Part shown: positions 24,000 to 32,294 of the stretch, piece after piece
Layout of the letters: each line of letters starts with the position of its first letter
Position numbering within the stretch: the stretch's first letter is position 1
Assembly: GCF_016238445.1 (NCBI RefSeq)
Contig: NZ_JABANU010000007.1
Coordinates: forward strand, 33,862 to 97,861
Direction: 5' to 3'
From: Staphylococcus canis
GTDB lineage: Bacteria; Bacillota; Bacilli; Staphylococcales; Staphylococcaceae
DNA length: 64,000 nt
Notes under the pieces: model-generated
The model's input: the letters and a program-made list of their open reading frames with translations, nothing else
The model's database searches: none
What the model was told of the DNA's origin: nothing
Position numbers and translations under genes: made by a program

Positions 24000-24812
24000 A
24001 TGCAGTTATACTATCTTGGACCCTTAGGTACTTTTTCATACTTAGCCGCGCAACAATATGTTAATGATAATCAACACCAATCCGTTACACTTTCACCTCA
24101 AGACAGCTTATATGAAGTGATAGCATCATTAAATCAACAAGAAGATGCTTTGGCCATTGTGCCCATTGAAAATGCAATCGAAGGTACAATTAATGTGGTT
24201 GCAGATACGATTATTCATCAAAATGTAAGTGTCATCAGTGAAGTAACACTAAAGGTGGCTTTAGCCCTTTATGGACAACCAAATCAATCCTTTAACGACA
24301 TGACACACGTTGCGTCTATTGATCCCGCAATTAGTCAAGCTCAACAACTCATTCGACACCATCAATTTGATATTATTAATACAACAAGTACTATTGCAGC
24401 GCTTTCATATATTAATCATCATACGGGAGCGATTGCGCCATTGGGAAGCGGAGAGTTATACGGTTACACTCCACTTAAAACTCATATTGAAGATTCACCA
24501 CATAATATGACACGATTTCTAGTATTAAGGAACAATATGAATGCTACTGTACAGACAGGTCGCGAATGTTTATTAGTAATTACACCAACATATGATAAGC
24601 CAGGGTTACTTGCGAGTATTTTAAATACATTTTATTTATTTAATATCAACTTAAAATGGATAGCTTCGCGTCCTCTTAAAACGAAATTAGGAATGTATCG
24701 ATTTTTTGTACAAGCTGAGGACATTGATGACGACGTTTTAGAAAAAATATTTACTATTTTAGAAACGTTAGATTTTGAAATCTTACTGCTTGGTCGGTTT
24801 GATTCACATTAA
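24000..24812 (+). CDS. pheA: Prephenate dehydratase PheA
   Basis: A 270-residue enzyme that makes phenylpyruvate from prephenate for phenylalanine synthesis. It has the PDT domain (LGPLGTFSYLAA at the start, VPIENAIEGTINVVAD, TTSTIAALSYI, HNMTRFLVL) and a C-terminal ACT domain (KPGLLASILNTF, IASRPLK). The ACT domain normally gives feedback inhibition by phenylalanine. The start at 24000 follows GATGAGGAGG, and the frame upstream to 23982 covers that site. It is not fused to chorismate mutase. Confidence 0.95.
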   Translation: MQLYYLGPLGTFSYLAAQQYVNDNQHQSVTLSPQDSLYEVIASLNQQEDALAIVPIENAIEGTINVVADTIIHQNVSVISEVTLKVALALYGQPNQSFNDMTHVASIDPAISQAQQLIRHHQFDIINTTSTIAALSYINHHTGAIAPLGSGELYGYTPLKTHIEDSPHNMTRFLVLRNNMNATVQTGRECLLVITPTYDKPGLLASILNTFYLFNINLKWIASRPLKTKLGMYRFFVQAEDIDDDVLEKIFTILETLDFEILLLGRFDSH

Positions 24813-24817
24813 AAACT

Positions 24818-24896
24818 AAAAGCGATTAAGAGTACATGGAAATACAAACAAGTGTAGAGAATGTTTGTACTATTTCCCCTATATCTTAACCGCTTT
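24818..24896. terminator. Long hairpin between pheA and the beta-helix gene
   Basis: AAAGCGATTAAGA pairs with TCTTAACCGCTTT with one unpaired base, and GGAAATACAAACA inside pairs with TGTTTGTACTATTTCC. It lies between convergent genes and can serve both; TTTATTTTTT follows on the + side. Confidence 0.7.
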
Positions 24897-24912
24897 ATTT
24901 TTTATTAATACA

Positions 24913-26025
24913 TTATATTGATTTTGTATTTGAAGTAATGCGCTTGTTTTCAACGTGTAATTGATTGAGAGGTGGTAATTGACTATTTTGTATGATCTCT
25001 ACATCTTTAACAGCCGTTAACTGTATTGGACCATTCTCTCCCAAGAATACATTCCGTATTATGTTGACATCATGATGAGGTGCTATTTTATGGCTTCGTA
25101 TATGCAATACATCTAATGATTTACATTCTACGAAGATATTTTGTAATACATCAAAATGATTACCACCTTGTCTCCCCGTTTGTTGACCATCAAGACTATG
25201 CATATTTTTCCCTTTATACACACCCAAATAGCGAATCCCCCCAGCGCAGTTTATAAATACATTATCCTTTATAATGATATGTTTCCCTTTTAGAGGTGTT
25301 AGTGCATAGTCTTTGGTCTCTTCAAATATATTATTTTGTATGATGATATTTTCATAATAATAATTTAACCGACTAGCGTGTGATCCAATCGCTCGATTCC
25401 ATGAGTGCATCACGCCTTCTTTAGAACTTCCAAAGTAACAATGCTCAATTAAGACATTGCGAGATATCGTACCATCATTCGCTCCGAATTTTGGAAATGC
25501 TCCTTTAACAAACATATCTAATTGAATCGTCTCAGAAAACGAACGGTTTCCATTTACATCATAAAATCCTAAGAAATTACAATGATGAATATGTACTCCA
25601 TCCAACCCACAAGCATCAATAGCATGCCCACCCACTACGTTTTTAAACGTCACAGCATCAATCTCTATATTTCGTGCATGTCCAATACTCATAGCCGTAT
25701 TATTATAAGGACAATTATTTCCATTCATATCAAATGTTCCACCTCTAATTTTGATATGACTATTACCCTCATAACCGTAGTATCGTTTCAGGCTCGATCC
25801 ATTTTTGATGAGCGCATCTCTTCCTACTCTTAAAAATACAGCTTTATCATCTAAGATTAAGGTTGTACCTTCATAGATTTTTAAAGCCTTGCCAATATAA
25901 TAAGTTCCTTCAGGAATATTGATTGTTACGGTCGCTCTTTTCCCTTTATTTAACGCACTTTGAATTGTAAGTGTATCTTTAATGGTTTTTGTTATCTTAA
26001 CGAGTAAATTTAAGATTTTAATCAT
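24913..26025 (-). CDS. Right-handed parallel beta-helix protein
   Basis: A 370-residue protein with the repeating short-strand pattern of a pectate-lyase-like beta helix (about 70-360): runs such as IKIRGGTFDMNGN, IEIDAVTFKN, VHIHHCNFLG, VLIEHCYFGSS, IIIQNNIFEET and IIIKDNVFINCAGG. The N-terminus (residues 1-35) resembles the start of phage and polysaccharide-processing beta-helix proteins (IQSALNKGKRATVTINIPEGTYY). No classical signal peptide is evident. The GGAGG site is 13 bases from the ATG, rather far. The substrate is unknown; a carbohydrate is likely. Confidence 0.75.
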   Translation of the reverse strand: MIKILNLLVKITKTIKDTLTIQSALNKGKRATVTINIPEGTYYIGKALKIYEGTTLILDDKAVFLRVGRDALIKNGSSLKRYYGYEGNSHIKIRGGTFDMNGNNCPYNNTAMSIGHARNIEIDAVTFKNVVGGHAIDACGLDGVHIHHCNFLGFYDVNGNRSFSETIQLDMFVKGAFPKFGANDGTISRNVLIEHCYFGSSKEGVMHSWNRAIGSHASRLNYYYENIIIQNNIFEETKDYALTPLKGKHIIIKDNVFINCAGGIRYLGVYKGKNMHSLDGQQTGRQGGNHFDVLQNIFVECKSLDVLHIRSHKIAPHHDVNIIRNVFLGENGPIQLTAVKDVEIIQNSQLPPLNQLHVENKRITSNTKSI

Positions 26026-26115
26026 ACTATTGTAGAAACCTCCTCTATTTAGGTTATACTATTAATAATATTGTATTTACTTATTTAATTCCATATTTTT
26101 CAGGAGGGGGATATT

Positions 26116-26667
26116 ATGTCAAAAAAAGCTTTAATTGTTGTTGATTATTCATATGATTTTGTCGCAACTGATGGTAAGTTAACTTGTGGTGAGCCTGGTC
26201 AAGCAATAGAACCATTCATTTTAGACCGCATTCAACACTACCATGATGCAAATGATCCTATTTTCTTCATGATGGACTTACATTACGAAAATGATCCTTA
26301 TCACCCAGAATCTAAAACTTTCCCACCACATAATATTGAACATACAAAGGGTAGAGAACTATATCATAAAGTAGGAGAAAAGTACGAAGAAATTAAAGAT
26401 GATTCACATGTTTTCTTTTTAGATAAAAGACGTTTTGATGCTTTCTACGGTACACCACTAGATAGTCTCCTTCGCGAAAGAAATATCGATACAGTAGAAA
26501 TTGTTGGTGTTTGTACTGATATTTGTATTCTACACACAGCGACGAGCGCTTATAACTTAGACTATCAGCTGATAATTCCTAAAAATGGTGTAGCATCATT
26601 CGATTTAACAGGTCACGATTGGGCGCTTACACATTTTAAAAATACATTGGGCGCACAGGTAGAATAA
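26116..26667 (+). CDS. pncA: Cysteine hydrolase, nicotinamidase/pyrazinamidase type
   Basis: A 183-residue isochorismatase-fold protein. The catalytic triad D10, K104 and C137 (GVCTDICILHTA) and the metal region MDLHYENDPYHPES fit PncA, which hydrolyses nicotinamide to nicotinate. That product is used by PncB and NadE encoded 4 kb away. The ATG follows AGGAGGGGG. It is one gene before ppaC on the same strand. Activity on other amides is possible in this superfamily. Confidence 0.88.
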   Translation: MSKKALIVVDYSYDFVATDGKLTCGEPGQAIEPFILDRIQHYHDANDPIFFMMDLHYENDPYHPESKTFPPHNIEHTKGRELYHKVGEKYEEIKDDSHVFFLDKRRFDAFYGTPLDSLLRERNIDTVEIVGVCTDICILHTATSAYNLDYQLIIPKNGVASFDLTGHDWALTHFKNTLGAQVE

Positions 26668-26727
26668 ATTTCATATGACATGATAAAATAGAATTCAATC
26701 AAACAATAAACATAAGGAGATTTTATA

Positions 26728-27651
26728 ATGACAACATATATTTTCGGTCATAAAAACCCAGATACAGATGCAATTTCTTCTGCTATTATTATGGGAGATT
26801 TTGAAAAGCTTAATGGTAACTCAGAAGCTAAAGCTTATCGCTTAGGCGATGTGGGTGCTGAAACAAAATATGCACTAGATTACTTCAAAGTTGAAGCACC
26901 TACTCTATTAACTGATGATTTAACTGATCAAGACGTTATTTTAGTGGATCATAATGAGTTTCAACAAAGTGCAGATTCAATTGATAAAGCTGTAATTAAA
27001 CATGTTATCGATCACCATCGTATTGCAAACTTCGAAACTGCAACACCTTTATATTACAGAGCTGAGCCTGTTGGTTGTACAGCTACTATCTTATACAAAA
27101 TGTATAATGAGCAAAACTTAGAGATTAAACCTGAGATTGCTGGATTAATGTTATCAGCTATTATTTCAGATAGTTTATTATTCAAATCACCAACATGTAC
27201 TGAGCAAGATGTTGAAGCTGCAAAAGCAGTAGCTAAAATTGCAAATGTAGATATAGATGCATATGGCTTAGATATGTTAAAAGCTGGTGCTTCAACAACA
27301 GACAAATCAGAAAAAGATTTACTTGAAGCAGATGCAAAATCTTTTAATATGGGAAATCATGTTGTACGAATTGCACAGGTTAATACTGTAGATATTGAAG
27401 AAGTCATTGACCGTCAAGAAGCACTTGAAAATGAAATGAACAAAGTAAGTGCAGAAGAAGGTTATGATGCGTTTGTTTTAGTAGTTACTGATATTTTAAA
27501 CAGTGATTCAAAAATCTTAGTAACAGGTGCACAAAAAGAAAAAATTGGTCAAGCCTTTAATGTACAACTTGAAAATAACACAGCATTCTTACCAAATGTA
27601 GTTTCACGTAAAAAACAAATCGTACCACCTATTACTGATATTTTATCATAG
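26728..27651 (+). CDS. ppaC: Manganese-dependent inorganic pyrophosphatase PpaC
   Basis: A 307-residue family II pyrophosphatase of the DHH superfamily that splits pyrophosphate released by biosynthesis. Metal ligands are H8, D12 and D14 in HKNPDTDA, D73 in VDHNE, H95 in the DHH motif at 94-96, and D147 in ISDSLLF. The C-terminal SRKK binds substrate. The ATG follows AAGGAG. There is no CBS regulatory insert. Confidence 0.97.
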   Translation: MTTYIFGHKNPDTDAISSAIIMGDFEKLNGNSEAKAYRLGDVGAETKYALDYFKVEAPTLLTDDLTDQDVILVDHNEFQQSADSIDKAVIKHVIDHHRIANFETATPLYYRAEPVGCTATILYKMYNEQNLEIKPEIAGLMLSAIISDSLLFKSPTCTEQDVEAAKAVAKIANVDIDAYGLDMLKAGASTTDKSEKDLLEADAKSFNMGNHVVRIAQVNTVDIEEVIDRQEALENEMNKVSAEEGYDAFVLVVTDILNSDSKILVTGAQKEKIGQAFNVQLENNTAFLPNVVSRKKQIVPPITDILS

Positions 27652-27678
27652 GTTCGATATATTAAAGGAGCGATGATG

Positions 27679-27963
27679 ATGACACATACTATTCATGAAG
27701 GTTCAAATTCTTTTTACATCGGTGAAAATGAAAAACGTGCAATCGCTGAGATTACTTATGTCTATCGTGATGATCATACGATTGATGTTAATCATACCTT
27801 TGTTGATCCATCTCTTAGAGGTGGCGGTGTAGCAAGACAATTATTCGATAAAGTTATTGAAAAAGCACGTAATGAAAATTTAAAAATTATTCCTACTTGC
27901 TCATATGTCTATACACAGTTCGAAAAAAATCCTGATTTAGCTGATTTAAGAGCTAATCGTTAA
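27679..27963 (+). CDS. YjdJ-type small GNAT acetyltransferase
   Basis: A 94-residue protein of the small N-acetyltransferase group. It has HTFVDPSLRGGGVARQLFDKVI, which carries the acetyl-CoA R/Q-x-x-G-x-G/A-like loop, and then CSYVYTQFEKNP. Three ATG codons follow AAAGGAG; I chose the third (27679) for spacing. It follows ppaC by about 25 bases and is probably in the same transcript. The acetyl acceptor is unknown. Confidence 0.85.
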   Translation: MTHTIHEGSNSFYIGENEKRAIAEITYVYRDDHTIDVNHTFVDPSLRGGGVARQLFDKVIEKARNENLKIIPTCSYVYTQFEKNPDLADLRANR

Positions 27964-27991
27964 TATCAAGTTTAGAAAAAATATGACGATT

Positions 27992-28047
27992 AAAGCGAGA
28001 CTGATTGATTCTAGGTTCACATGATTTAGACAATCGTCTCGCTTTTT
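27992..28047 (+). terminator. Terminator after the GNAT gene
   Basis: AGCGAGAC near 27994-28001 pairs with GTCTCGCT near 28036-28043, extended by AAA/TTT, followed by TTTTT. It ends the pncA-ppaC-GNAT run before the aldehyde dehydrogenase gene. Confidence 0.8.
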
Positions 28048-28073
28048 AAACCGCTTAGGAAAGGAATTATATA

Positions 28074-29453
28074 ATGAATACTTATGATATATTGTTTGAG
28101 CAGTCACGTTCGTATTTTAAAACACATGAAACGAAATCTATAAAGTTTCGAAAAAAACAACTTAAATTATTAGCTAAAAGTATAAAACAACACCAAGATG
28201 AATTATTAGAAGCACTTCATAAAGACCTTGGGAAAAATGATGTTGAGGCATACGCGACAGAAATTGGTTATGTCTTGCATAATATTAAGCTTATACGTCA
28301 AAAGATTTCTAAATGGGCAAAGAAAAAAGCCGTTGATACTCCTTTTTTCTTATTTCCTGCAAAAAGTTTCATAGTTAAAGAGCCGCTTGGGACTGTTTTA
28401 ATTGTAGGACCATTTAACTATCCATTTCAACTTGTAATTGAACCACTTATCGGTGCAATTGCAGCTGGAAATACTGTTATCTTGAAACCATCAGAACTCA
28501 CACCACATGTTAGTCAAGTACTCGAAAAAATTATTACACAAACTTTTGACCCAAAGTATATTTCTATCGTTCAAGGCGATGCGTCAGTATTACAATCTCT
28601 TTTAACATTACCTTTTGATCATATTTTCTTTACAGGCAGTCAACGTGTTGGACAAATTGTTTATGAAGCTGCAAGTAAGCATCTTACACCCGTAACATTA
28701 GAATTAGGTGGCAAATCACCAACAATTATTGATAAAACTGCAAACTTAAAAGTAGCAAGTGAACGTATTTGTTTCGGAAAGTTCATGAATACTGGACAAA
28801 CTTGTGTGGCTCCAGATTATATATTAATAGATGAATCTGTACGCCACGACTTTATTCAATCTCTAAAAAGAACAATTACTGAGTTTTACGGAAAATATCC
28901 TAAGAATAGTGCGGACTTTGGTCGAATTGTTAATGATAAACATTTTAAACGCCTAAACCATCTCATTCAAACCCATAAACATCAGATTATTTTTGGCGGT
29001 GAGACTGATCAAAGTGATTTATATATTGCGCCAACACTCATGGATCACATCCATCCTGACGATCTTATCATGCAAGATGAAATATTCGGACCTATCCTGC
29101 CCGTTATGACTTATAAACATTTAGATGAGGCGATAGACTTTGTCCAAAGTCGACCAAAGCCATTATCACTGTACTTATTTAGTGAAGATGAAAATGTTTC
29201 AAACCGTGTGATGAATGAATTATCCTTTGGAAGTGGCGCTATCAATGACACCGTGCTACAACTTGCAAATCCGAATTTACCGTTTGGTGGTGTCGGTCAA
29301 TCTGGTATTGGACGTTATCATGGGCGATATTCATTTGACACGTTCACTCATGAAAAACCTTATATTTTTAAATCAACAAAACTGGAAACGGCTATTTTAT
29401 TCCCACCATACAAAGGAAAACTAAAATACATTAAACAAATCTTCAAACATTAA
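28074..29453 (+). CDS. Aldehyde dehydrogenase family protein
   Basis: A 459-residue class 3-like NAD(P)-dependent aldehyde dehydrogenase. The catalytic cysteine is C244 in NTGQTCVAPDY, the general base E210 is in LELGGKSP, and the cofactor region FTGSQRVGQ is present. The short length and the hydrophobic C-terminal tail (ETAILFPPYKG) match the fatty-aldehyde group, which can associate with membranes. The natural aldehyde is unknown. It has its own AAAGGAA site and lies between two terminators, so it is monocistronic. Confidence 0.92.
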   Translation: MNTYDILFEQSRSYFKTHETKSIKFRKKQLKLLAKSIKQHQDELLEALHKDLGKNDVEAYATEIGYVLHNIKLIRQKISKWAKKKAVDTPFFLFPAKSFIVKEPLGTVLIVGPFNYPFQLVIEPLIGAIAAGNTVILKPSELTPHVSQVLEKIITQTFDPKYISIVQGDASVLQSLLTLPFDHIFFTGSQRVGQIVYEAASKHLTPVTLELGGKSPTIIDKTANLKVASERICFGKFMNTGQTCVAPDYILIDESVRHDFIQSLKRTITEFYGKYPKNSADFGRIVNDKHFKRLNHLIQTHKHQIIFGGETDQSDLYIAPTLMDHIHPDDLIMQDEIFGPILPVMTYKHLDEAIDFVQSRPKPLSLYLFSEDENVSNRVMNELSFGSGAINDTVLQLANPNLPFGGVGQSGIGRYHGRYSFDTFTHEKPYIFKSTKLETAILFPPYKGKLKYIKQIFKH

Positions 29454-29457
29454 AAAA

Positions 29458-29502
29458 ATCGGAATTGGTGATTGATCTAATTTCAATTCACTCAATTCCG
29501 AT
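29458..29502. terminator. Bidirectional terminator between the aldehyde dehydrogenase and lactonase-like genes
   Basis: ATCGGAATTG (29458-29467) pairs with CAATTCCGAT (29493-29502) between convergent genes. The A-run on the left gives a T-run for the - strand gene. Confidence 0.75.
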
Positions 29503-29507
29503 ATGAT

Positions 29508-30548
29508 TTAGTTATTTAAAAATTTAACACAAACCCCTTCTGGAGCTACTTGTGATGAATCTTTTAATGTAAGGGTTCCATTTTCAATATCACGTTCAAA
29601 AACCGTTACCGTTGACTCTCCTTCTTGGTGTGCTACAACTAAATAACGATCCGATGGTGTAATATTAAAATCACGCGGGAACTCTCCTTGTGTCGGAACG
29701 ATGTCTACAAGTTCCAAATGACGTCCATTATCTAAAACTTTAAAAATAGCGATACTATCATGACCACGATTACTAATATATAAGAACTTTTGATCATGTG
29801 ATAGATGGACAGCCGCGAGTTTTGTAGGTTGGAAATACTCTTTAGGAATTGTGAGATGTCTTTCAATCGGTGTGAAACGACCATCTTCATACGACATCAC
29901 AACTACAGTATTTGAAAGTTCATTCACTACATACGCATATTCACCATTTTTATGGTATTCAATATGTCTAGGACCGTCTCCAGGCTCTAAAGTTGTTCGA
30001 TGCGCAACCTCTAAACCTTTATTTCCATAATGATATGTCACCAATAAATCTGCGCCTAAATCAACTGCTACTACATATTTTTGCTCCGGCGTAATATCAA
30101 TATAATGCACATGTGGTTTTTCTTGACGTTCCACATTCGGACCTTGCTCATAATCATGATAAATTTCTTTAATCAATCTCTCAATTTTTTGATTTTTAGC
30201 ATCGAACTTATAAATACGTGCGATACCATCTCCATATACCGCTTCAAACACAAATTCTCCATCTGGTGAAAAAGATACGTAACATCCCGAACCTTTAAAA
30301 GATTCTAACGCTTCTCCATTTTTTTCTAATGTACCATCTTTTTTAATATTAAAAGTAGCTAAACCTGAATACGTATCATTTTTTGTGATGGCTGCTAATG
30401 TATTGTCATATTGTGCTAAATATGTAGATGCATTTATTTCATATCCTGTCTCTAGATTTTCAATAACACCAGTTTCTTCATTTAATTCGAATCGATAAAT
30501 TCCTTTTCCATTCTTCTTCGTGTAAGATCCGATAAACCCTTTTACCAT
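29508..30548 (-). CDS. Lactonase family seven-bladed beta-propeller protein (Pgl-like)
   Basis: A 346-residue cytoplasmic protein of the YbhE/6-phosphogluconolactonase propeller family. It begins MVKGFIGSYTKKNGKGIYRFELNE and has blade repeats such as PGDGPRHIEYHKNGEYAYVVNE and HDQKFLYISNRGHDSIAIF, the family's most conserved part. It may hydrolyse 6-phosphogluconolactone in the pentose phosphate route; many relatives are unproven. GGAGG lies 9 bases before the ATG. Confidence 0.88.
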   Translation of the reverse strand: MVKGFIGSYTKKNGKGIYRFELNEETGVIENLETGYEINASTYLAQYDNTLAAITKNDTYSGLATFNIKKDGTLEKNGEALESFKGSGCYVSFSPDGEFVFEAVYGDGIARIYKFDAKNQKIERLIKEIYHDYEQGPNVERQEKPHVHYIDITPEQKYVVAVDLGADLLVTYHYGNKGLEVAHRTTLEPGDGPRHIEYHKNGEYAYVVNELSNTVVVMSYEDGRFTPIERHLTIPKEYFQPTKLAAVHLSHDQKFLYISNRGHDSIAIFKVLDNGRHLELVDIVPTQGEFPRDFNITPSDRYLVVAHQEGESTVTVFERDIENGTLTLKDSSQVAPEGVCVKFLNN

Positions 30549-30612
30549 ATTATGCTTACCTCCAACATACTTGATACGTTTATTTTACCAGATTTATTCA
30601 CATTTCCATATT

Positions 30613-31182
30613 TTATGATATTTTTAATTCAATTTCCCCTTCTGAGACGTGCCATTCACATCCGATAGGTGAAATGCCTTTCATACCTTCAAAATATTTG
30701 TATCCAATCAATTGCATTAAATAGTGAGAACACATATTACTGATACAAAATGTTTGCTCTGATTTAAATTTAGGGTTTCGATATAATCGTTTTAACAATC
30801 GGCTAAAACTTAAGGGTTTCGAAAAAATTATCCATAAATCTGGCTCATTATCTACAAATGCTCGTTCAAACTTTTGCATACTTGTACTGTGTTCTTTCCA
30901 AATAACCATTCTAATTGTACAATCACTATTCCCCGTATGATTTAAATATTGTTCTAAATCAATCTTAAATCTTCTTGCACTTTCTAACATTAACTCATCA
31001 TGACTTACCCCTATCATAATATGACGTGCTGTTTCATGATTTAGCATAATATCATGAATCCATCTACTTGGAGTGTATTCTTTTAAATGTTGATTATTAA
31101 TTTGACGGTTTAATTGATAGAGTTGACCAATAGTACTAGCATTAAATTGATAAGATACTAAAATATTTTCATCTAAGTACAC
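30613..31182 (-). CDS. Conserved hypothetical protein
   Basis: I do not recognise a family for this 189-residue protein. It is soluble and mildly basic, without signal peptide or membrane segment. Visible features are DLWIIFSKPLSFSRLLKRLYR near the middle and paired cysteines in FCISNMCSHYL. The frame opens at 31191, but AAGGTG best fits the GTG at 31182; the ATG at 31188 abuts the site. It is upstream of the lactonase-like gene on the same strand by about 65 bases. It has no catalytic motif I can point to. Confidence 0.6.
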   Translation of the reverse strand: MYLDENILVSYQFNASTIGQLYQLNRQINNQHLKEYTPSRWIHDIMLNHETARHIMIGVSHDELMLESARRFKIDLEQYLNHTGNSDCTIRMVIWKEHSTSMQKFERAFVDNEPDLWIIFSKPLSFSRLLKRLYRNPKFKSEQTFCISNMCSHYLMQLIGYKYFEGMKGISPIGCEWHVSEGEIELKIS

Positions 31183-31252
31183 ACACATCACCTTAATATT
31201 AGATTTTTGATCAGACTTTAAAAGGATTTTGCATTTTCGATAGAATAAAAAT

Positions 31253-31282
31253 AAGGTTGAGACCTATAAACAGTCTCAACCT
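31253..31282 (-). terminator. Terminator after the 55-residue membrane protein
   Basis: AGGTTGAGAC (31254-31263) pairs with GTCTCAACCT (31273-31282). On the - strand it is followed by TATTTTTATT, 7 bases after the stop of the small gene. Confidence 0.8.
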
Positions 31283-31289
31283 ATACCAA

Positions 31290-31457
31290 TTAATTGTTTG
31301 CTTCAATATCAGCAATAATAGCTTTAGTTTTGTTTTCGATGTCTTCAAAGTCTTTCTTGAAAACATAAGTTAATACTGCAGCACCTACACCTATGAGTAA
31401 GCTCACAATTAATAGAAAACTAAATACAAATTTAAAAAATCCTTTAATGAAATCCAT
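31290..31457 (-). CDS. Small single-pass membrane protein, 55 residues
   Basis: The frame reads MDFIKGFFKFVFSFLLIVSL and continues with one hydrophobic helix (about 9-33), then a charged tail KKDFEDIENKTKAIIADIEANN that looks helical or coiled. A site AGGGGTG lies about 9 bases upstream of the ATG, and a strong terminator follows the stop, so this is a credible monocistronic gene too short for usual gene finders. The start could also be the GTG two codons upstream. The function is unknown. Confidence 0.7.
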   Translation of the reverse strand: MDFIKGFFKFVFSFLLIVSLLIGVGAAVLTYVFKKDFEDIENKTKAIIADIEANN

Positions 31458-31627
31458 ATTCACAGTCACCCCTAAATCTTTATTCTACTTCTTTATCATA
31501 CCATATAACTCATCTATCATTAAATAAATACCTCAAAACTTTAAATTTCTAACACTTCCGCTCTATAATTATATTGTTATTTATGGTACATTAATATTAA
31601 TAATAAAATGAAAGAGGTATATTTTTT

Positions 31628-32017
31628 ATGCCGCACATATCTTTATTAAACTCTTGGAAAAATCATGATATTCAAAAAATTGATAACATGATTGATAATA
31701 ACGTAGTTGCATATTATTTTAACGAAGTCGGTGAAGCTCAAAGACTGAATAAATCTACGCTCTTAGCTATGCTTAAAAGACGTATGGATAATGTGCAATC
31801 TAGTGATACTTTACAGTGGAATTTTGAGATTATTCACAGAGCAAGAAAAAATGATGAAAATATGATTTTATTTTATACGTATTCTTATGAAAACCCTGAC
31901 TATTTTAAAACTAAAAAGACCCTAATTATGTTAACATTCAAACATAGTGGGAAGAATGCTTATCATCAAATAAACAGTATATATATCACTCCGAATATCA
32001 AGGATTTGAACGAATAA
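31628..32017 (+). CDS. Hypothetical protein, possibly NTF2/SnoaL-like fold
   Basis: A 129-residue soluble protein. The pattern SWKNHDIQKIDNMIDNNVVA followed by a long beta-rich half resembles small NTF2/SnoaL-like domains, but this is a pattern impression only. The ATG follows AAAGAGG. It ends at a strong hairpin (32020-32058), so it is a single-gene transcript. No catalytic residues can be assigned. Confidence 0.55.
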   Translation: MPHISLLNSWKNHDIQKIDNMIDNNVVAYYFNEVGEAQRLNKSTLLAMLKRRMDNVQSSDTLQWNFEIIHRARKNDENMILFYTYSYENPDYFKTKKTLIMLTFKHSGKNAYHQINSIYITPNIKDLNE

Positions 32018-32019
32018 AA

Positions 32020-32058
32020 ATTGCTACATCACCTTAACATTAAAAGTGATGTAGCAAT
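32020..32058 (+). terminator. Terminator after the 129-residue gene
   Basis: ATTGCTACATCAC (32020-32032) pairs perfectly with GTGATGTAGCAAT (32046-32058), followed by CTTTTC. Confidence 0.85.
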
Positions 32059-32294
32059 CTTTTCATCTTATGTACTTTGTTCGATGTGTCAGCCCTAATT
32101 CATAAAGTTTCGATAAAACCATTGTTTTGTTTTAATAAGTGTTATCCACATACTCCCACTCCTTTATTTGACAAAACAGAGTATATGCGTTTCATTATAA
32201 TAAGCTTCTTCCGTGTTTACCATTAAGGGAAGGTTACAACATCGTAACAAATTGTTTTAAAGTAATGTCAGAGATTTCAGAGAGGAAGATGATA

